Assembly (NCBI RefSeq): GCF_013404075.1
Contig: NZ_JACBJQ010000004.1
Coordinates: forward strand, 1 to 64,000
Direction: 5' to 3'
Source of the DNA: Mycolicibacterium vinylchloridicum
GTDB taxonomy: Bacteria; Actinomycetota; Actinomycetes; Mycobacteriales; Mycobacteriaceae
DNA length: 64,000 bases
In this document: positions 7,540 to 16,035 of the stretch, piece after piece
Numbering within the stretch: the first letter of the stretch is position 1
Layout: every line of letters begins with the position of its first letter
Notes under the pieces: generated by a model
Databases searched by the model: none
What the model was told of the DNA's origin: nothing
What the model saw: the letters and a program-made list of their open reading frames with translations, nothing else
Position numbers and translations under genes: made by a program

Positions 7540-10326
7540 TCACAGCTCCGTTCCCTGCGCCCGCGCGCACTCCCCGGCGTTGTGTCGATCGCGTGCCCGA
7601 CTGTTTGACTGAGCAAGGGCGTCGGCGCCTGTCTGGGAGCTGAAACGGCGCATTCGGCCAGCGGCGACCTCGGCTCGTCGGTCGAGATGTTTGCGCAGGC
7701 GGTCGGGCAGCCCTGCAGTTTCCTCACGGGCGGCATATTCAAGTGCAGTGATCGCTGGGTGGTCGCTGGCGAGCATGCCGGAGATGAGGTCGGCGGCTTC
7801 CTGGCTGTCCCGGCGGCCGTTGAGATGAGTGCGGTCAAATTCGATTTGGCCGTGAGCGCGATCGCCGGTGACCCGCTCATAGAGGTAGGCGGTGTTGGCG
7901 ACTCGGCCGCGGGTCATTGCAACGTAGACGAGGCCACGCCTGACATTTTCGCCGAGGACGGCGTGGGTGGTGTCGGCGGTGGCTCCCTGTGCCGAGTGGA
8001 TGGTGATGGCATAGCCGAGGGCGATGTGATCGTGGAGGTAGTCACCGGCGAAGACCGTGCGGGCACCGTCGCTGAGCCGGCAAGCGGCGATGCGCTGGTT
8101 GTCCGGATCAACGGCGTATACGCGCCAGCGGTTTCCGTTACGCACCGGGTCGGCATGCTGAGTCATTCCGGTGGGGTGCAATACGGCGATGGTGGGGTCG
8201 TTGCGACGGCTGATAATTAGGTCGCCGACGGCGATTTGATGCCCACGTGCTCCGGTCAGCGCAGGCGAGTTCATGTCAATGATCTCGTTATGGACGCGTT
8301 GATTCAGGGCGTCGGCCATCTCCTTGGTATCGCAGACCAGGAGACTGTCTTTGCCCTCCGCGACGTCGCGTCGGTAGGCATCTAAAGCTTCCGCAGCCAC
8401 GGTGACTTCGTCGCCGGCATGCAGGCGGTCGTTCTTGCGGTACCACTCGATGGCGCGGCGCACTGGGGCCGGTCCGCCGTCGCGCAGTGCGAGTGAGGCG
8501 CCACGCTCTTCGGGGTCGCGGATGCGCCACACTTCGGACAGCTTCTGCGTCCAGGGCAGATCGGAGCAGAGTTGGGCGAACATGCCGCCGCGTGCTTTGA
8601 CCGGGGCGAGTTGATGCTGATCACCGACCAAGACCGTCTTGGCCCCGGCGGTCGTGGTGGCGGTCAGCAAGCGGCGTAGTTCGTCAGTGCCCACCATGCC
8701 TGCCTCGTCGACTATGACCAGGTCGCTGGGGCCGAGTGTCAGGCTCTGGTTATCGATGTCGCAGAGTGCTTTGGCGATCGTGTAGCCGGTGTCGCCGGCG
8801 CCTTCGCGCACCGCGACATCGACCGCGTTGCCCGTCGGCGCCAACACGATCACTCGCCCGTGTCGGCGGCGATGCGCCATCGCCACTAGAGCCCGCATTG
8901 ACGTCGTCTTGCCGGCCCCGGCAGGCGCACTCAGCGGTTGTACCAACCACGGCGACACGGCGATGTTTTCCACTGCGCGTTGTTGATCCGGCGACAAGCC
9001 GTCGAGGTCGCTCTGCAAGCCCCACAGTATTGTTCGGGAGTCTTGAGCGTCGACCAGGTCGAGTACGGCGGCTTCTTCGGCCAGGATCAAGTCGAGGGTG
9101 AACCGCTCGTGTCCTTCTCTTTGATGCGTCTCGCGTGGCGCAGTTAGCCGCACCGCGATCTCGTCAACGGCTTCCTCGACCAGCTCACGTGGCGCACGGG
9201 CAGTGTCGACCGGTAACTGGGCACCGATGACCTCGACGAGGTCGGCTCTGGTGAATGCGGCCTTCTCGATTGTGGCGGCTGCATGGGCGATCCGGTGCCG
9301 GTCGAACCGTGGCCCGCTCGCTGCGAGCCGGTCGCGACGGGCACTGCGGTGCGCTGCCGCATCGATGCCTAGACCGCGTTCGTCGGTGCGCCATCCGGCT
9401 CGTAATTCGCCCCAGGCGAGTTGTTCGGGCTTGCTTGGGCGGGTGGCTTTTTGAGCCGCTGCGAGCTGCGATGCCGTCGGCTCGCCACCCTCGTTCACCG
9501 CAAGGTTTCCGGCTGCCCACTCGCGCAGTTGGGAGGAGCGTTGCGACCATGCGGTGATGCTGATCGGGTCGATGCCGGCAACCTCGGCCACGCCCTTTGA
9601 CGGGTCGACGGGTACCCATTCGTAACCCAAGGATAGGTGCAGTTCACGGCGCAGCGTCGCCTGGTAGATGACTCCGGCGGCCTTCGCTTCGTGGTACAGC
9701 GACGTGCCGTCGATTGACACCAATCGACCGTCGCCCCGGGCTTGGCGGTTGGGCACGATGACGTGAGTGTGCAAGTGCGGATCGCCGGCCCGGGAGGTCT
9801 CGTGCTGGTAGGCAATCGCAACCAAGCCGGGAAGCCGAACGAGGTCTTTCTTCCCCGTCGCCGGGTTGTGCACTCGGGTGTATCCGGCATGGTTCGCAAG
9901 GTATTCCATCGCCTCGGAGATCGCGGTGGCGTGCGCGTCAGAGATCGCTTTATCTGCCACGTCGTCGGCTCGGATTGCGCGGATCAGCGACACCGATTTC
10001 GGCGCACAGAACGTTAGATCGAAGCCATGCACGCTTCCATTTCGGAACCCACGACCCGATGCACCGTTGGGTGCTTCACCGCCGACCAGCCACCGCTCGA
10101 CGACGCCGGGATCGGCGTCTCCGCCCACGCGATCGAGGTCCGACAATCCAACGAGTTCGGCCGCGCGGCGGGTATCGCCGGCGCACAACCAGACTGGGGT
10201 GCGGGTGTCGTGTTCGGAGTAGTACTCCCCCAATCCGCCGCTGACTTTCTGGGCATCGGCTGCGGCGCGGGCGGTGTCGTTGTAGTAGTTGATCGACCAG
10301 GCCGACAGCTTGGCAATCGTCAGCAT
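7540..10326 (-). CDS. MobF-family relaxase/helicase (TrwC/TraI-like)
   Basis: Roughly 930 residues. The TrwC relaxase domain lies at the N-terminus, with paired tyrosines Y14-Y15 (INYYND) as the nicking residues and the metal-binding histidine cluster [11 protein letters not shown] RecD/AAA_30-like helicase follows, with Walker [11 protein letters not shown], Walker [10 protein letters not shown] and a UvrD_C-like end containing [14 protein letters not shown]. It nicks oriT and unwinds the transferred strand in conjugation. ATG 10326 (MLTIAKL...) matches the usual relaxase N-terminus; a GTG lies 3 codons upstream at 10335. No coupling protein or type IV secretion gene is visible in this window, so the island may be mobilizable only, or the rest lies to the left. 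Confidence 0.93.
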   Translation of the reverse strand: MLTIAKLSAWSINYYNDTARAAADAQKVSGGLGEYYSEHDTRTPVWLCAGDTRRAAELVGLSDLDRVGGDADPGVVERWLVGGEAPNGASGRGFRNGSVHGFDLTFCAPKSVSLIRAIRADDVADKAISDAHATAISEAMEYLANHAGYTRVHNPATGKKDLVRLPGLVAIAYQHETSRAGDPHLHTHVIVPNRQARGDGRLVSIDGTSLYHEAKAAGVIYQATLRRELHLSLGYEWVPVDPSKGVAEVAGIDPISITAWSQRSSQLREWAAGNLAVNEGGEPTASQLAAAQKATRPSKPEQLAWGELRAGWRTDERGLGIDAAAHRSARRDRLAASGPRFDRHRIAHAAATIEKAAFTRADLVEVIGAQLPVDTARAPRELVEEAVDEIAVRLTAPRETHQREGHERFTLDLILAEEAAVLDLVDAQDSRTILWGLQSDLDGLSPDQQRAVENIAVSPWLVQPLSAPAGAGKTTSMRALVAMAHRRRHGRVIVLAPTGNAVDVAVREGAGDTGYTIAKALCDIDNQSLTLGPSDLVIVDEAGMVGTDELRRLLTATTTAGAKTVLVGDQHQLAPVKARGGMFAQLCSDLPWTQKLSEVWRIRDPEERGASLALRDGGPAPVRRAIEWYRKNDRLHAGDEVTVAAEALDAYRRDVAEGKDSLLVCDTKEMADALNQRVHNEIIDMNSPALTGARGHQIAVGDLIISRRNDPTIAVLHPTGMTQHADPVRNGNRWRVYAVDPDNQRIAACRLSDGARTVFAGDYLHDHIALGYAITIHSAQGATADTTHAVLGENVRRGLVYVAMTRGRVANTAYLYERVTGDRAHGQIEFDRTHLNGRRDSQEAADLISGMLASDHPAITALEYAAREETAGLPDRLRKHLDRRAEVAAGRMRRFSSQTGADALAQSNSRARDRHNAGECARAQGTEL

Positions 10327-10335
10327 GTCGATCAC

Positions 10336-11269
10336 CGCCCGGACGAAATCGCCCGGGGCTCAGTACCGCCGGGCGGCGAACGCACCGTTCGCTACCGACA
10401 ATGTCGCACATCCTTGTGCAAATGTGCCATAGGAAAATCAGGCGAGTATCTACGAGTTGCTATGCCAGCCAATCTGTTTGGAGACACGGCGGTAGCAGGC
10501 GGAACGTGATGAGGTGGTTGAGACTACAGGGATGTAGTGAAAATGTGGGCGATGGCAGTCGTAGGGGTGCGTAGATGGTGCCGCGGCGCCGAACGTCATC
10601 GCGCCCGGATGCGCTGCTCGCGTCGAACTAAGCCATCCGCCGAGCGAGGGCTAAGGTGACGCGCGCGGCGCGCACGACGCCGGAGGCGCCAACCGGCGAA
10701 CGCATCAGTGTGCGGCGCCAGGTACGCCCGCACCCCCACGCGCACGGGGAACCGACGAGGGGCCAGACGGCGGTCGGCACATCGTCATCGTGACCGACAG
10801 GCCGGAACCGTCGCAGCACTTCGGCAGCACGCCCATTCGCACGCAGAGTCCGCCGGGATAAGGGCCGCTCGGTCATCGTCCACGTCCGTCACAATTCGTG
10901 ATCGAGCAGATCCGCTATCGATTTCGCAGCGGGTTCCTTGATGCCGACCGAAAAGAACCGGCGCGGGTTGACCCAAGTCGATCGAGACCTGTTGCATAGA
11001 GTTCCGTTGCGTCTCAGGCCAAATTGCACCAATTCATGAGCTACGAATCGATTTCATTTGACCGTCGCATAGCGGTGCTGAGCGCATTTAGCTGTCAGTT
11101 ATGCCGGTGACTGCGAGGTTCACTTCACGCCACGGCACGTGGCGCTCCTCAACTCGGCAGGACCAGCCCCGCGACCGTCGACCGCGGACCGTCACCAACT
11201 CGCGCGCCATCCACAGTTGCCAGCGTTCTTGGTCAAATCGATCGACACGGTGAGAGGTGGTGAATTACA
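10336..11269. other. Long non-coding interval between relaxase and excisionase genes
   Basis: No open frame here has a convincing start or recognisable protein. The interval lies directly upstream of the relaxase (minus) and the xis-int operon (plus), so it is where an oriT and the promoters of both would be expected. Short GC-rich palindromic stretches occur (for example around 10578-10595 and 10660-10675), but I cannot identify a nic site. Confidence 0.45.
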
Positions 11270-11449
11270 TTGGAAGATAACGTGTTCAGCGAACTTCCCC
11301 TGCTCCTCGCGGTACCGCACGCGGCGAAGCTTCTGGGAATCAGCCGTGCCGCGGCCTACCGGCTCGTCCACTCTGGCGAGCTGCCAGTCCGTCGGCTCGG
11401 CGGACGCATCTACGTGGTAACCGCAGGCCTGCGCGAGTTGGGAGCATGA
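11270..11449 (+). CDS. xis: Excisionase-type small HTH protein
   Basis: A 59-residue protein with a MerR/HTH_17-like winged helix: LAVPHAAKLLGISRAAAYRL, then SGELPVRRLGGRIYVV. This is the classic excisionase or recombination-directionality-factor pattern. TTG 11270 is supported by GAGAGGTGG at 11252-11260; GTG 11282 is an alternative. Its stop overlaps the integrase start (ATGA at 11446-11449), showing translational coupling. It probably sets the direction of integrase-mediated recombination and may also regulate the operon. Confidence 0.8.
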   Translation: MEDNVFSELPLLLAVPHAAKLLGISRAAAYRLVHSGELPVRRLGGRIYVVTAGLRELGA

Positions 11450-12807
11450 TGAAGGGCTCGGTGTATCGGCGGGGCGAGAAGTGGTACTACAAGTTTCGGC
11501 TGCCGCATCGAGATCCCTCGACCGGCCAGTTCCCGTGGGTGACCAAGGGCGGCCACGACACCGAGCGCGAAGCATGGGAGGCCTGCCGCGAGGCCATGCG
11601 CGATGCCGACCGCAATCGGATCGTGCGGCCGTCGCAACAGACAATCGGCGAGTTCGTCACCGACTGGCTGACGGTGGTGCAACCGGCACTTGACGCCTCC
11701 ACGTGGCGCAGCTGGAGCGACTATGCCCGGTGGTACGTCATCCCCCACATCGGCGGCGAGCGGCTTCAGGTGCTCAATGAGCCGGTGCTGCTGCAGTTTT
11801 ACGCGATGCTGCTGGCCAAGGGCCGGGTGAAGCCGAACAACGATGCGGTGATGTACACCCATTGGGCGAAGCTGATCGCCAGCGGCAAGCCGCCACCAAC
11901 TCCGCGCGAGCTGTCGACGGCGTGCGGTACATCCATCCACGCCGCGCGTGACGCCGTCCGGCGTTACAAGGCGGGCCTGACTCCCCGGACCCTCACGCAA
12001 GGCCTGGCCCCCAAGACCGTCCGCAACATTCATTCGTTCCTGCACCGGGCACTCGCCGATGCCGTCGCCTGGAAATACATCTCCGAGAACCCGGCGAGCA
12101 ACGTCAAGCCGCCCCGCAACCCACGCACCCGCCGACAAGTCTGGAAACCCGAGGAGATCCGGACCTTCCTGGCCTCGGCACGCGAGGACCGCTTCGCCGC
12201 ACTGTTCCTCCTGGAGTTGACCACCGGAATCCGGCGAGGCCAGATCTGCGGACTCAAATGGTCGGCGGTCGATCTAGATGCCGGAAAGGTGACCGTGCAC
12301 GACAACCGGGTGGTCGTCGGCGGGCAAGTCGTCGATAAGGCCGGGGGCAAGACCCGCAACGCCGACCAAACCATCTCCATCGACAAGACGACAGTAGGTG
12401 CCCTGCGGCAGTGGCGCGCCCACCAGGACACCGAGCGGGAATTCTTCGGCGACGCCTACCACCCGGGTGACTTCGTGTTCACCTACCCCGACGGCCGTCC
12501 TCCACACCCGGATTCGATCCGGCAGCGCTTCGAACGCCTGACAGCCAAGGCTGGGTTGTCCCGCATCACGTTTCACGATCTACGCCACACCTATGCCACC
12601 GGCGCGCTGCGGGCCGGGGTGAGCCCGAAGATCGTCAGCGAGCGCATCGGCCACGCGAACATCGGATTCTTCCTGGAGACCTACGCCCACGTCCTCGACA
12701 ACGACGACAGCGAAGCGGCCGAGCAAGCGGCCTCATTTCTGCTCGGTGACAGCTGGACCGACGACGACGAGGCGCCGGCCAATCTACCTCCGCACGATAT
12801 AACGTAG
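11446..12807 (+). CDS. int: Tyrosine-type site-specific integrase
   Basis: 453 residues. There is an N-terminal arm-binding region (SVYRRGEKWYYKFRLP, about 5-50), a core-binding SAM-like domain (about 66-210), and a catalytic domain with R263 (TGIRRGQICGLKW), H377-x-x-R380 (FHDLRHTYATG), H403 (IGHAN) and nucleophile Y413 (ETYAHV). The usual acidic residue after the first Arg is Gln266. An insertion at about residues 130-187 (PRELSTACGTSIHAARDAV...) interrupts the core-binding domain and looks like a small HTH. Coupled to the upstream excisionase by a 4-bp overlap. Integration of the island next to the initiator tRNA gene is the likely reaction. Confidence 0.95.
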   Translation: MMKGSVYRRGEKWYYKFRLPHRDPSTGQFPWVTKGGHDTEREAWEACREAMRDADRNRIVRPSQQTIGEFVTDWLTVVQPALDASTWRSWSDYARWYVIPHIGGERLQVLNEPVLLQFYAMLLAKGRVKPNNDAVMYTHWAKLIASGKPPPTPRELSTACGTSIHAARDAVRRYKAGLTPRTLTQGLAPKTVRNIHSFLHRALADAVAWKYISENPASNVKPPRNPRTRRQVWKPEEIRTFLASAREDRFAALFLLELTTGIRRGQICGLKWSAVDLDAGKVTVHDNRVVVGGQVVDKAGGKTRNADQTISIDKTTVGALRQWRAHQDTEREFFGDAYHPGDFVFTYPDGRPPHPDSIRQRFERLTAKAGLSRITFHDLRHTYATGALRAGVSPKIVSERIGHANIGFFLETYAHVLDNDDSEAAEQAASFLLGDSWTDDDEAPANLPPHDIT

Positions 12808-12818
12808 AGGTTATACTG

Positions 12819-13171
12819 ATGTCGAAGCGTTGGGACGTGATCCTGCTCGACGAGGTCGAACAGTGGTTCTTCACGCTCGACAGGCACGCGATGGCGGCGG
12901 TCACCGGTGCCATCGACCTGTTGGAGCTGGAGGGGCCGACACTGGGCCGGCCGATCGTCGACAAGGTGAACGGCTCGAAGTTCACAGCATGAAGGAGTTG
13001 CGTCCGGCCGGGACCAGCATCCGCGTCCTGTTCATCTTCGACCCGGCTCGGCAGGCGATCCTGCTCCTGGGCGGCGATAAGGCGGGCGACTGGAAGCGCT
13101 GGTACGACAGGAACATTCCGGTCGCGGACGCACGCTTCGAGAGCTGGCTGGCGACCGAGCACGGAGGGTGA
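12819..13171 (+). pseudogene. higB: Frameshifted HigB/RelE-type toxin gene
   Basis: Two overlapping frames together encode one Gp49-like (HigB) toxin. The first, 12819-12992, gives 57 codons starting MSKRWDVILLDEVEQWFF and ends ...NGSKFTA-stop. The second starts in another frame at ATG 12989 (MKELRPAGTSIRVLFIFD...) and runs to 13171. Restoring one C after TTC at about 12981-12983 would give GSKFHSMKELRP, the continuous family sequence. The two frames overlap as ATGA, so coupled translation of two halves cannot be excluded, but a one-base deletion is the simplest reading. The antitoxin downstream is intact. The toxin is probably inactive unless the frame is restored by slippage or the base is a sequencing error. 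Confidence 0.8.
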
Positions 13172-13176
13172 TGACC

Positions 13177-13500
13177 ATGGCGCGTAACTGGCGAGACATT
13201 CGCGCCGACGCGATCGCGCAGGGTGCGCTGGATGTCGAGCGGGCCGGAGCGGCGCGTGAGGAGATGCGTGAGGCCGTCCAGGCGCACCGTCTGGCCGAGA
13301 TCCGGAGGGCGCTGGGCCACTCCCGCCAAGCCGACGTTGCGGCCCTTATGGGCGTCTCTCAGGCCCGCGTTTCGAAGCTGGAGAGCGGCGACCTGTCGCA
13401 CACCGAGTTGGGCACGCTTCAGGCGTATGTCGCCGCGCTGGGCGGGCAGCTGCGCATCGTCGCCGAATTCGGCGAAGACACCGTCGAACTGACCGCCTAA
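13177..13500 (+). CDS. higA: XRE-family antitoxin (HigA-like)
   Basis: A 107-residue protein with a Cro/C1-type HTH (EIRRALGHSRQADVAALMGVSQARVSKLESG) and the typical antitoxin tail LQAYVAALGGQLRIVAEF. It would bind the HigB toxin and repress the operon. ATG 13177 is chosen because GGAGG at 13163-13167 has good spacing; ATG 13171, overlapping the toxin stop, is too close. Toxin-first order is usual for higBA loci. Because the toxin frame is broken, this may now be an orphan antitoxin or regulator. Confidence 0.85.
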   Translation: MARNWRDIRADAIAQGALDVERAGAAREEMREAVQAHRLAEIRRALGHSRQADVAALMGVSQARVSKLESGDLSHTELGTLQAYVAALGGQLRIVAEFGEDTVELTA

Positions 13501-13522
13501 CACTGCATCCCAGCCGCGACAT

Positions 13523-13984
13523 TCAACCCATGTCGACCCAGAAAGTCAGGGCCAAAGCGCCGGATCCAGCGACGACCAACAGGATCACATCGAGTAGACG
13601 GAGGCGCGGCGGCTCTGCCGAGCCCATCCGAATCTCGCGAGCGATCAAAAACAGCGGCACCGTCACACTGATGGCGACGAAAACGCCCCCGAGCACGTAG
13701 AGCCACACGAATCGCACGCCGCGCTTCCTGGCTTCCAGCACCATCAGGATGACGACGGACATACTGAGCATCAGAGCGTCGGCGGTGATATTGCGCGACG
13801 CGGCATTGACCCTGGTGTCCCGCCAGAAGGTACCGAAGAAGGCGGTCCCGCTGTGCGTGTACGCGACGGTTTGACTCCACGTCGCCACCAGCGCAACCAG
13901 CGCGATGAGCGCGTAGACGGTGCACAGCACCTTGCGGGACGTGGGCATCGATGCTGCCGGTTGAACCTGCTCGGTTGATGTCAT
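13523..13984 (-). CDS. DUF2834 membrane protein
   Basis: 153 residues with four predicted membrane segments (VLCTVYALIALVALVATW; ADALMLSMSVVILMVL; FVWLYVLGGVFVAISVTVPLFL; VILLVVAGSGALALTF). It contains the family's signature regions FFGTFWRDTRVNAASR and LEARKRGVRFVW. Function of DUF2834 proteins is unknown. It lies between the toxin-antitoxin locus and the tRNA, so whether it belongs to the island or to the chromosome is open. Confidence 0.75.
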   Translation of the reverse strand: MTSTEQVQPAASMPTSRKVLCTVYALIALVALVATWSQTVAYTHSGTAFFGTFWRDTRVNAASRNITADALMLSMSVVILMVLEARKRGVRFVWLYVLGGVFVAISVTVPLFLIAREIRMGSAEPPRLRLLDVILLVVAGSGALALTFWVDMG

Positions 13985-14170
13985 GGAGAAACGCTAGGCG
14001 AACGCGCACCCACAGCTGTGGGAAATGGCCGGACAGCGGCAACGCCCGAAACGGGCAGCTGAGCTGTGTACTGACCGCCCTAGCAAACAACCGTCCCGCA
14101 GCCCGAAGCCGCTGATTCAACGCCTGTTGACGGCCCTTTGGGCTGCTCCAGACTGGTAGTTAGACAGTCT

Positions 14171-14194
14171 TATGTTCCCAAATATGTTCCCAAA
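14171..14194. repeat. Two tandem copies of TATGTTCCCAAA near the tRNA
   Basis: TATGTTCCCAAA occurs at 14171-14182 and again directly at 14183-14194. It sits 46 bp beyond the 3' end of the tRNA-Met gene on the island side. Short direct repeats of this kind are often integrase arm-type binding sites or remnants of an attachment region; this role is inferred. Confidence 0.6.
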
Positions 14195-14202
14195 TGGCAT
14201 GA

Positions 14203-14236
14203 AAATGGCCCTCAGAGAGGTCTCTGAGGGCCATTT
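14203..14236 (-). terminator. Intrinsic terminator of tRNA-Met
   Basis: Perfect inverted repeat: 16-bp arms 14203-14218 and 14221-14236 around a GG centre. Read on the minus strand, the hairpin begins 4 bases after the tRNA CCA end and finishes in TTTTC. The symmetric A/T edges mean it could also act on rightward transcription leaving the island. Confidence 0.8.
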
Positions 14237-14240
14237 CCGC

Positions 14241-14317
14241 TGGTAGCGGGGACAGGATTCGAACCTGCGACCTCTGGGTTATGAGCCCAGCGAGCTACCG
14301 AGCTGCTCCACCCCGCG
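14241..14317 (-). tRNA. Initiator tRNA-Met (CAU)
   Basis: The minus strand folds as a 77-nt tRNA with anticodon loop CTCATAA, TTCGAAT T-loop and encoded CCA. The 5' end CGCGGGG against CCCCGCT leaves C1 unpaired with position 72, and the anticodon stem carries three consecutive G:C pairs (GGG...CCC): both are initiator hallmarks. The 3' end faces the island, the usual target of tyrosine integrases, so this gene is the likely attB. Confidence 0.93.
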
Positions 14318-14479
14318 TTGGTGAACGCAACGTTACCGGTCGTCGAGTAGAGGCTCCAAATCGGCTGCTCACAGCGCTGGCGCGGCCCATCGGGCGCATC
14401 CGACACAGCGAGATCGCGTTCGTCACAGCCAGCGGTTTTAACTTGCTTCTTACAAGAGAAGTCGACAGGCTCGTTGGAG

Positions 14480-15121
14480 ATGAAACGACAACACGCCACC
14501 CGCGCCGGCGCGATCGCCATGATCGCCGCCCTCGCCCTCGGGATCAGCAGCTGCGACAACGAATCCGGCGTCAACACAGGCAAACCCGCCGCCTCGATCC
14601 CCGCGCTGCCCGGTGTGTCAGTGCCCGCGACCACGACAACGAGCACCAAACCCGCCGCCGCCACGACCGACTACACCCGGCTGCTGCTGCAGGCCGGCGA
14701 CATCTCCGCGACCGGGGACGCCTACGTCGCCGAGCCGGCGACCCCCAACCCCGACAGCCGCCCCGGCGCTGAAGTGCTGATCGTCAACCAGGAACAGACC
14801 AAGGCCGTCAGCATCCTGCTCGTGGCGCTCGACAGCCCCGCCGCCGGACCGTCCGCCCTCGCCGAGGCGCAGGCCAGCCTGGCCAAGTCCGTCAACCCCG
14901 GACCGCCCCGGCCCTCCATCGTCGGCACTGGCGGCACCGTCGTCTCGGGCAACTCCCCCGACGGCACGAAGTCGGTGACCGTCCTGCTGTTCACCCAGGG
15001 CTCGATGTTGGCGCGGGTGGAGTTCGACGGCCTGCCCGGTCAGCCCGCGGACGCCGACTTCGTCACCAATGTCGGGCAGAAGCAGGCCATCGCGCTGCGC
15101 GTGGGGTTGCCCACTCCCTAA
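14480..15121 (+). CDS. Putative lipoprotein
   Basis: 213 residues with a lipoprotein signal: basic start KRQHATRAG, hydrophobic [11 protein letters not shown], then lipobox ISSC, after which a Thr/Pro/Ala-rich linker follows. The mature part (about residue 60 onward) resembles small mycobacterial Lpp/LpqN-type envelope proteins but has no motif I can assign. ATG 14480 directly follows a GGAG; TTG 14474 is an alternative start. It is the first chromosomal gene beyond the tRNA and converges with the RNase Z gene, overlapping it by 4 bp. Function unknown. Confidence 0.65.
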   Translation: MKRQHATRAGAIAMIAALALGISSCDNESGVNTGKPAASIPALPGVSVPATTTTSTKPAAATTDYTRLLLQAGDISATGDAYVAEPATPNPDSRPGAEVLIVNQEQTKAVSILLVALDSPAAGPSALAEAQASLAKSVNPGPPRPSIVGTGGTVVSGNSPDGTKSVTVLLFTQGSMLARVEFDGLPGQPADADFVTNVGQKQAIALRVGLPTP

Positions 15122-16029
15122 CGGCGCGCAGGCACCGGCACCCGCATCAGATCCTCGGCCACCACGATCTCGCCGGAGAACACCGCGGCAGCCTCGTCGG
15201 CATATCGCCGAGAAGCCTCCTGATACCGCTGCGAGAAGTGCGTCAGCACCAACGTGCGCACCCCACAGTCGGCCGCCACCTGCGCCGCCTGCCGAGCCGT
15301 CAGATGCCCGTACTGCTGCGCCAAGTCCTCGTCCTCGGACAAGAACGTCGCCTCGATCACCAACATGTCGGCACCGTCGGCCAACTCGTACAGGCCGCGA
15401 CACAGCCGGGTGTCCATCACGAACGCGAACCGCTGGCCCGGCCGCACCTCACTGACGTCGGCCACGTTGACGACCCGGTCCCCCACGTGCAAGACGCCGA
15501 CCCGATCCAGCTCGCCCACAGAAGGTCCGCTGATCCCGAAGCGAGACAACAACTCCGGGACGAAGCGACGGCCGTCGGGTTCGATCAGCCGGTAGCCGAA
15601 CACGTCCGTTGAATGCTCCAGCGCCCGCGCCTCGAGCACTCCGAACGCACCGACCGCGACCGTCCCCGAAGCGGTAACAGGCTCCTCCCGGACGTCGACT
15701 TGGTCCCAGAAGATCGAGGCGTGCCGCAGTCGGGCGAAGTACTCAGCGCCCGACGCCGGAAAGTGCGCGACGAGCGGATGATCCACCCGGTCCAACGACG
15801 CCCGCTGGATGACGCCCGGCACCCCGAGGCAGTGGTCGCCGTGAAAGTGCGTGAGGCACAACCGGTTCACCGCACTGCTGGCCACCCCGGCCAGCGTCAT
15901 CTGCCGCTGAGTACCCTCGCCGGGGTCGAACAACAGCCCCTCGTCGTCCCAGCGCAGCAGATAGCCGTTGTGGTTGCGGTAGCGCGTCGGCACCTGACTT
16001 GCAGTGCCGAGCACGACCAACTCACGCAT
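15118..16029 (-). CDS. rnz: Ribonuclease Z / metallo-beta-lactamase-fold nuclease
   Basis: 303-residue metallo-beta-lactamase fold with the HxHxDH zinc motif at H61-H66 ([14 protein letters not shown]). Further ligands are D in [10 protein letters not shown], and [10 protein letters not shown] and LTHFSQRY near the C-terminus, as in tRNase Z. It would cleave the 3' trailer of tRNA precursors. The M. tuberculosis homologue (Rv2407) is not next to Rv3193c, so this neighbourhood differs from that species. It follows the UPF0182 gene by only 6 bp and is probably co-transcribed with it. Confidence 0.85.
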   Translation of the reverse strand: MRELVVLGTASQVPTRYRNHNGYLLRWDDEGLLFDPGEGTQRQMTLAGVASSAVNRLCLTHFHGDHCLGVPGVIQRASLDRVDHPLVAHFPASGAEYFARLRHASIFWDQVDVREEPVTASGTVAVGAFGVLEARALEHSTDVFGYRLIEPDGRRFVPELLSRFGISGPSVGELDRVGVLHVGDRVVNVADVSEVRPGQRFAFVMDTRLCRGLYELADGADMLVIEATFLSEDEDLAQQYGHLTARQAAQVAADCGVRTLVLTHFSQRYQEASRRYADEAAAVFSGEIVVAEDLMRVPVPARR

Positions 16030-16035
16030 GGCGCG

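Noticed and set aside
7464..7880. 138-codon open frame overlapping the relaxase 3' end
   Set aside because: Shadow frame of the relaxase gene, no start signal.
10628..10997. Short minus-strand open frames in the relaxase upstream region
   Set aside because: No ribosome-binding sites, biased composition and no family resemblance; treated as non-coding.
14171..14194. Tandem repeat considered as a CRISPR or microsatellite
   Set aside because: Only two copies, no spacer, no cas genes in the window.
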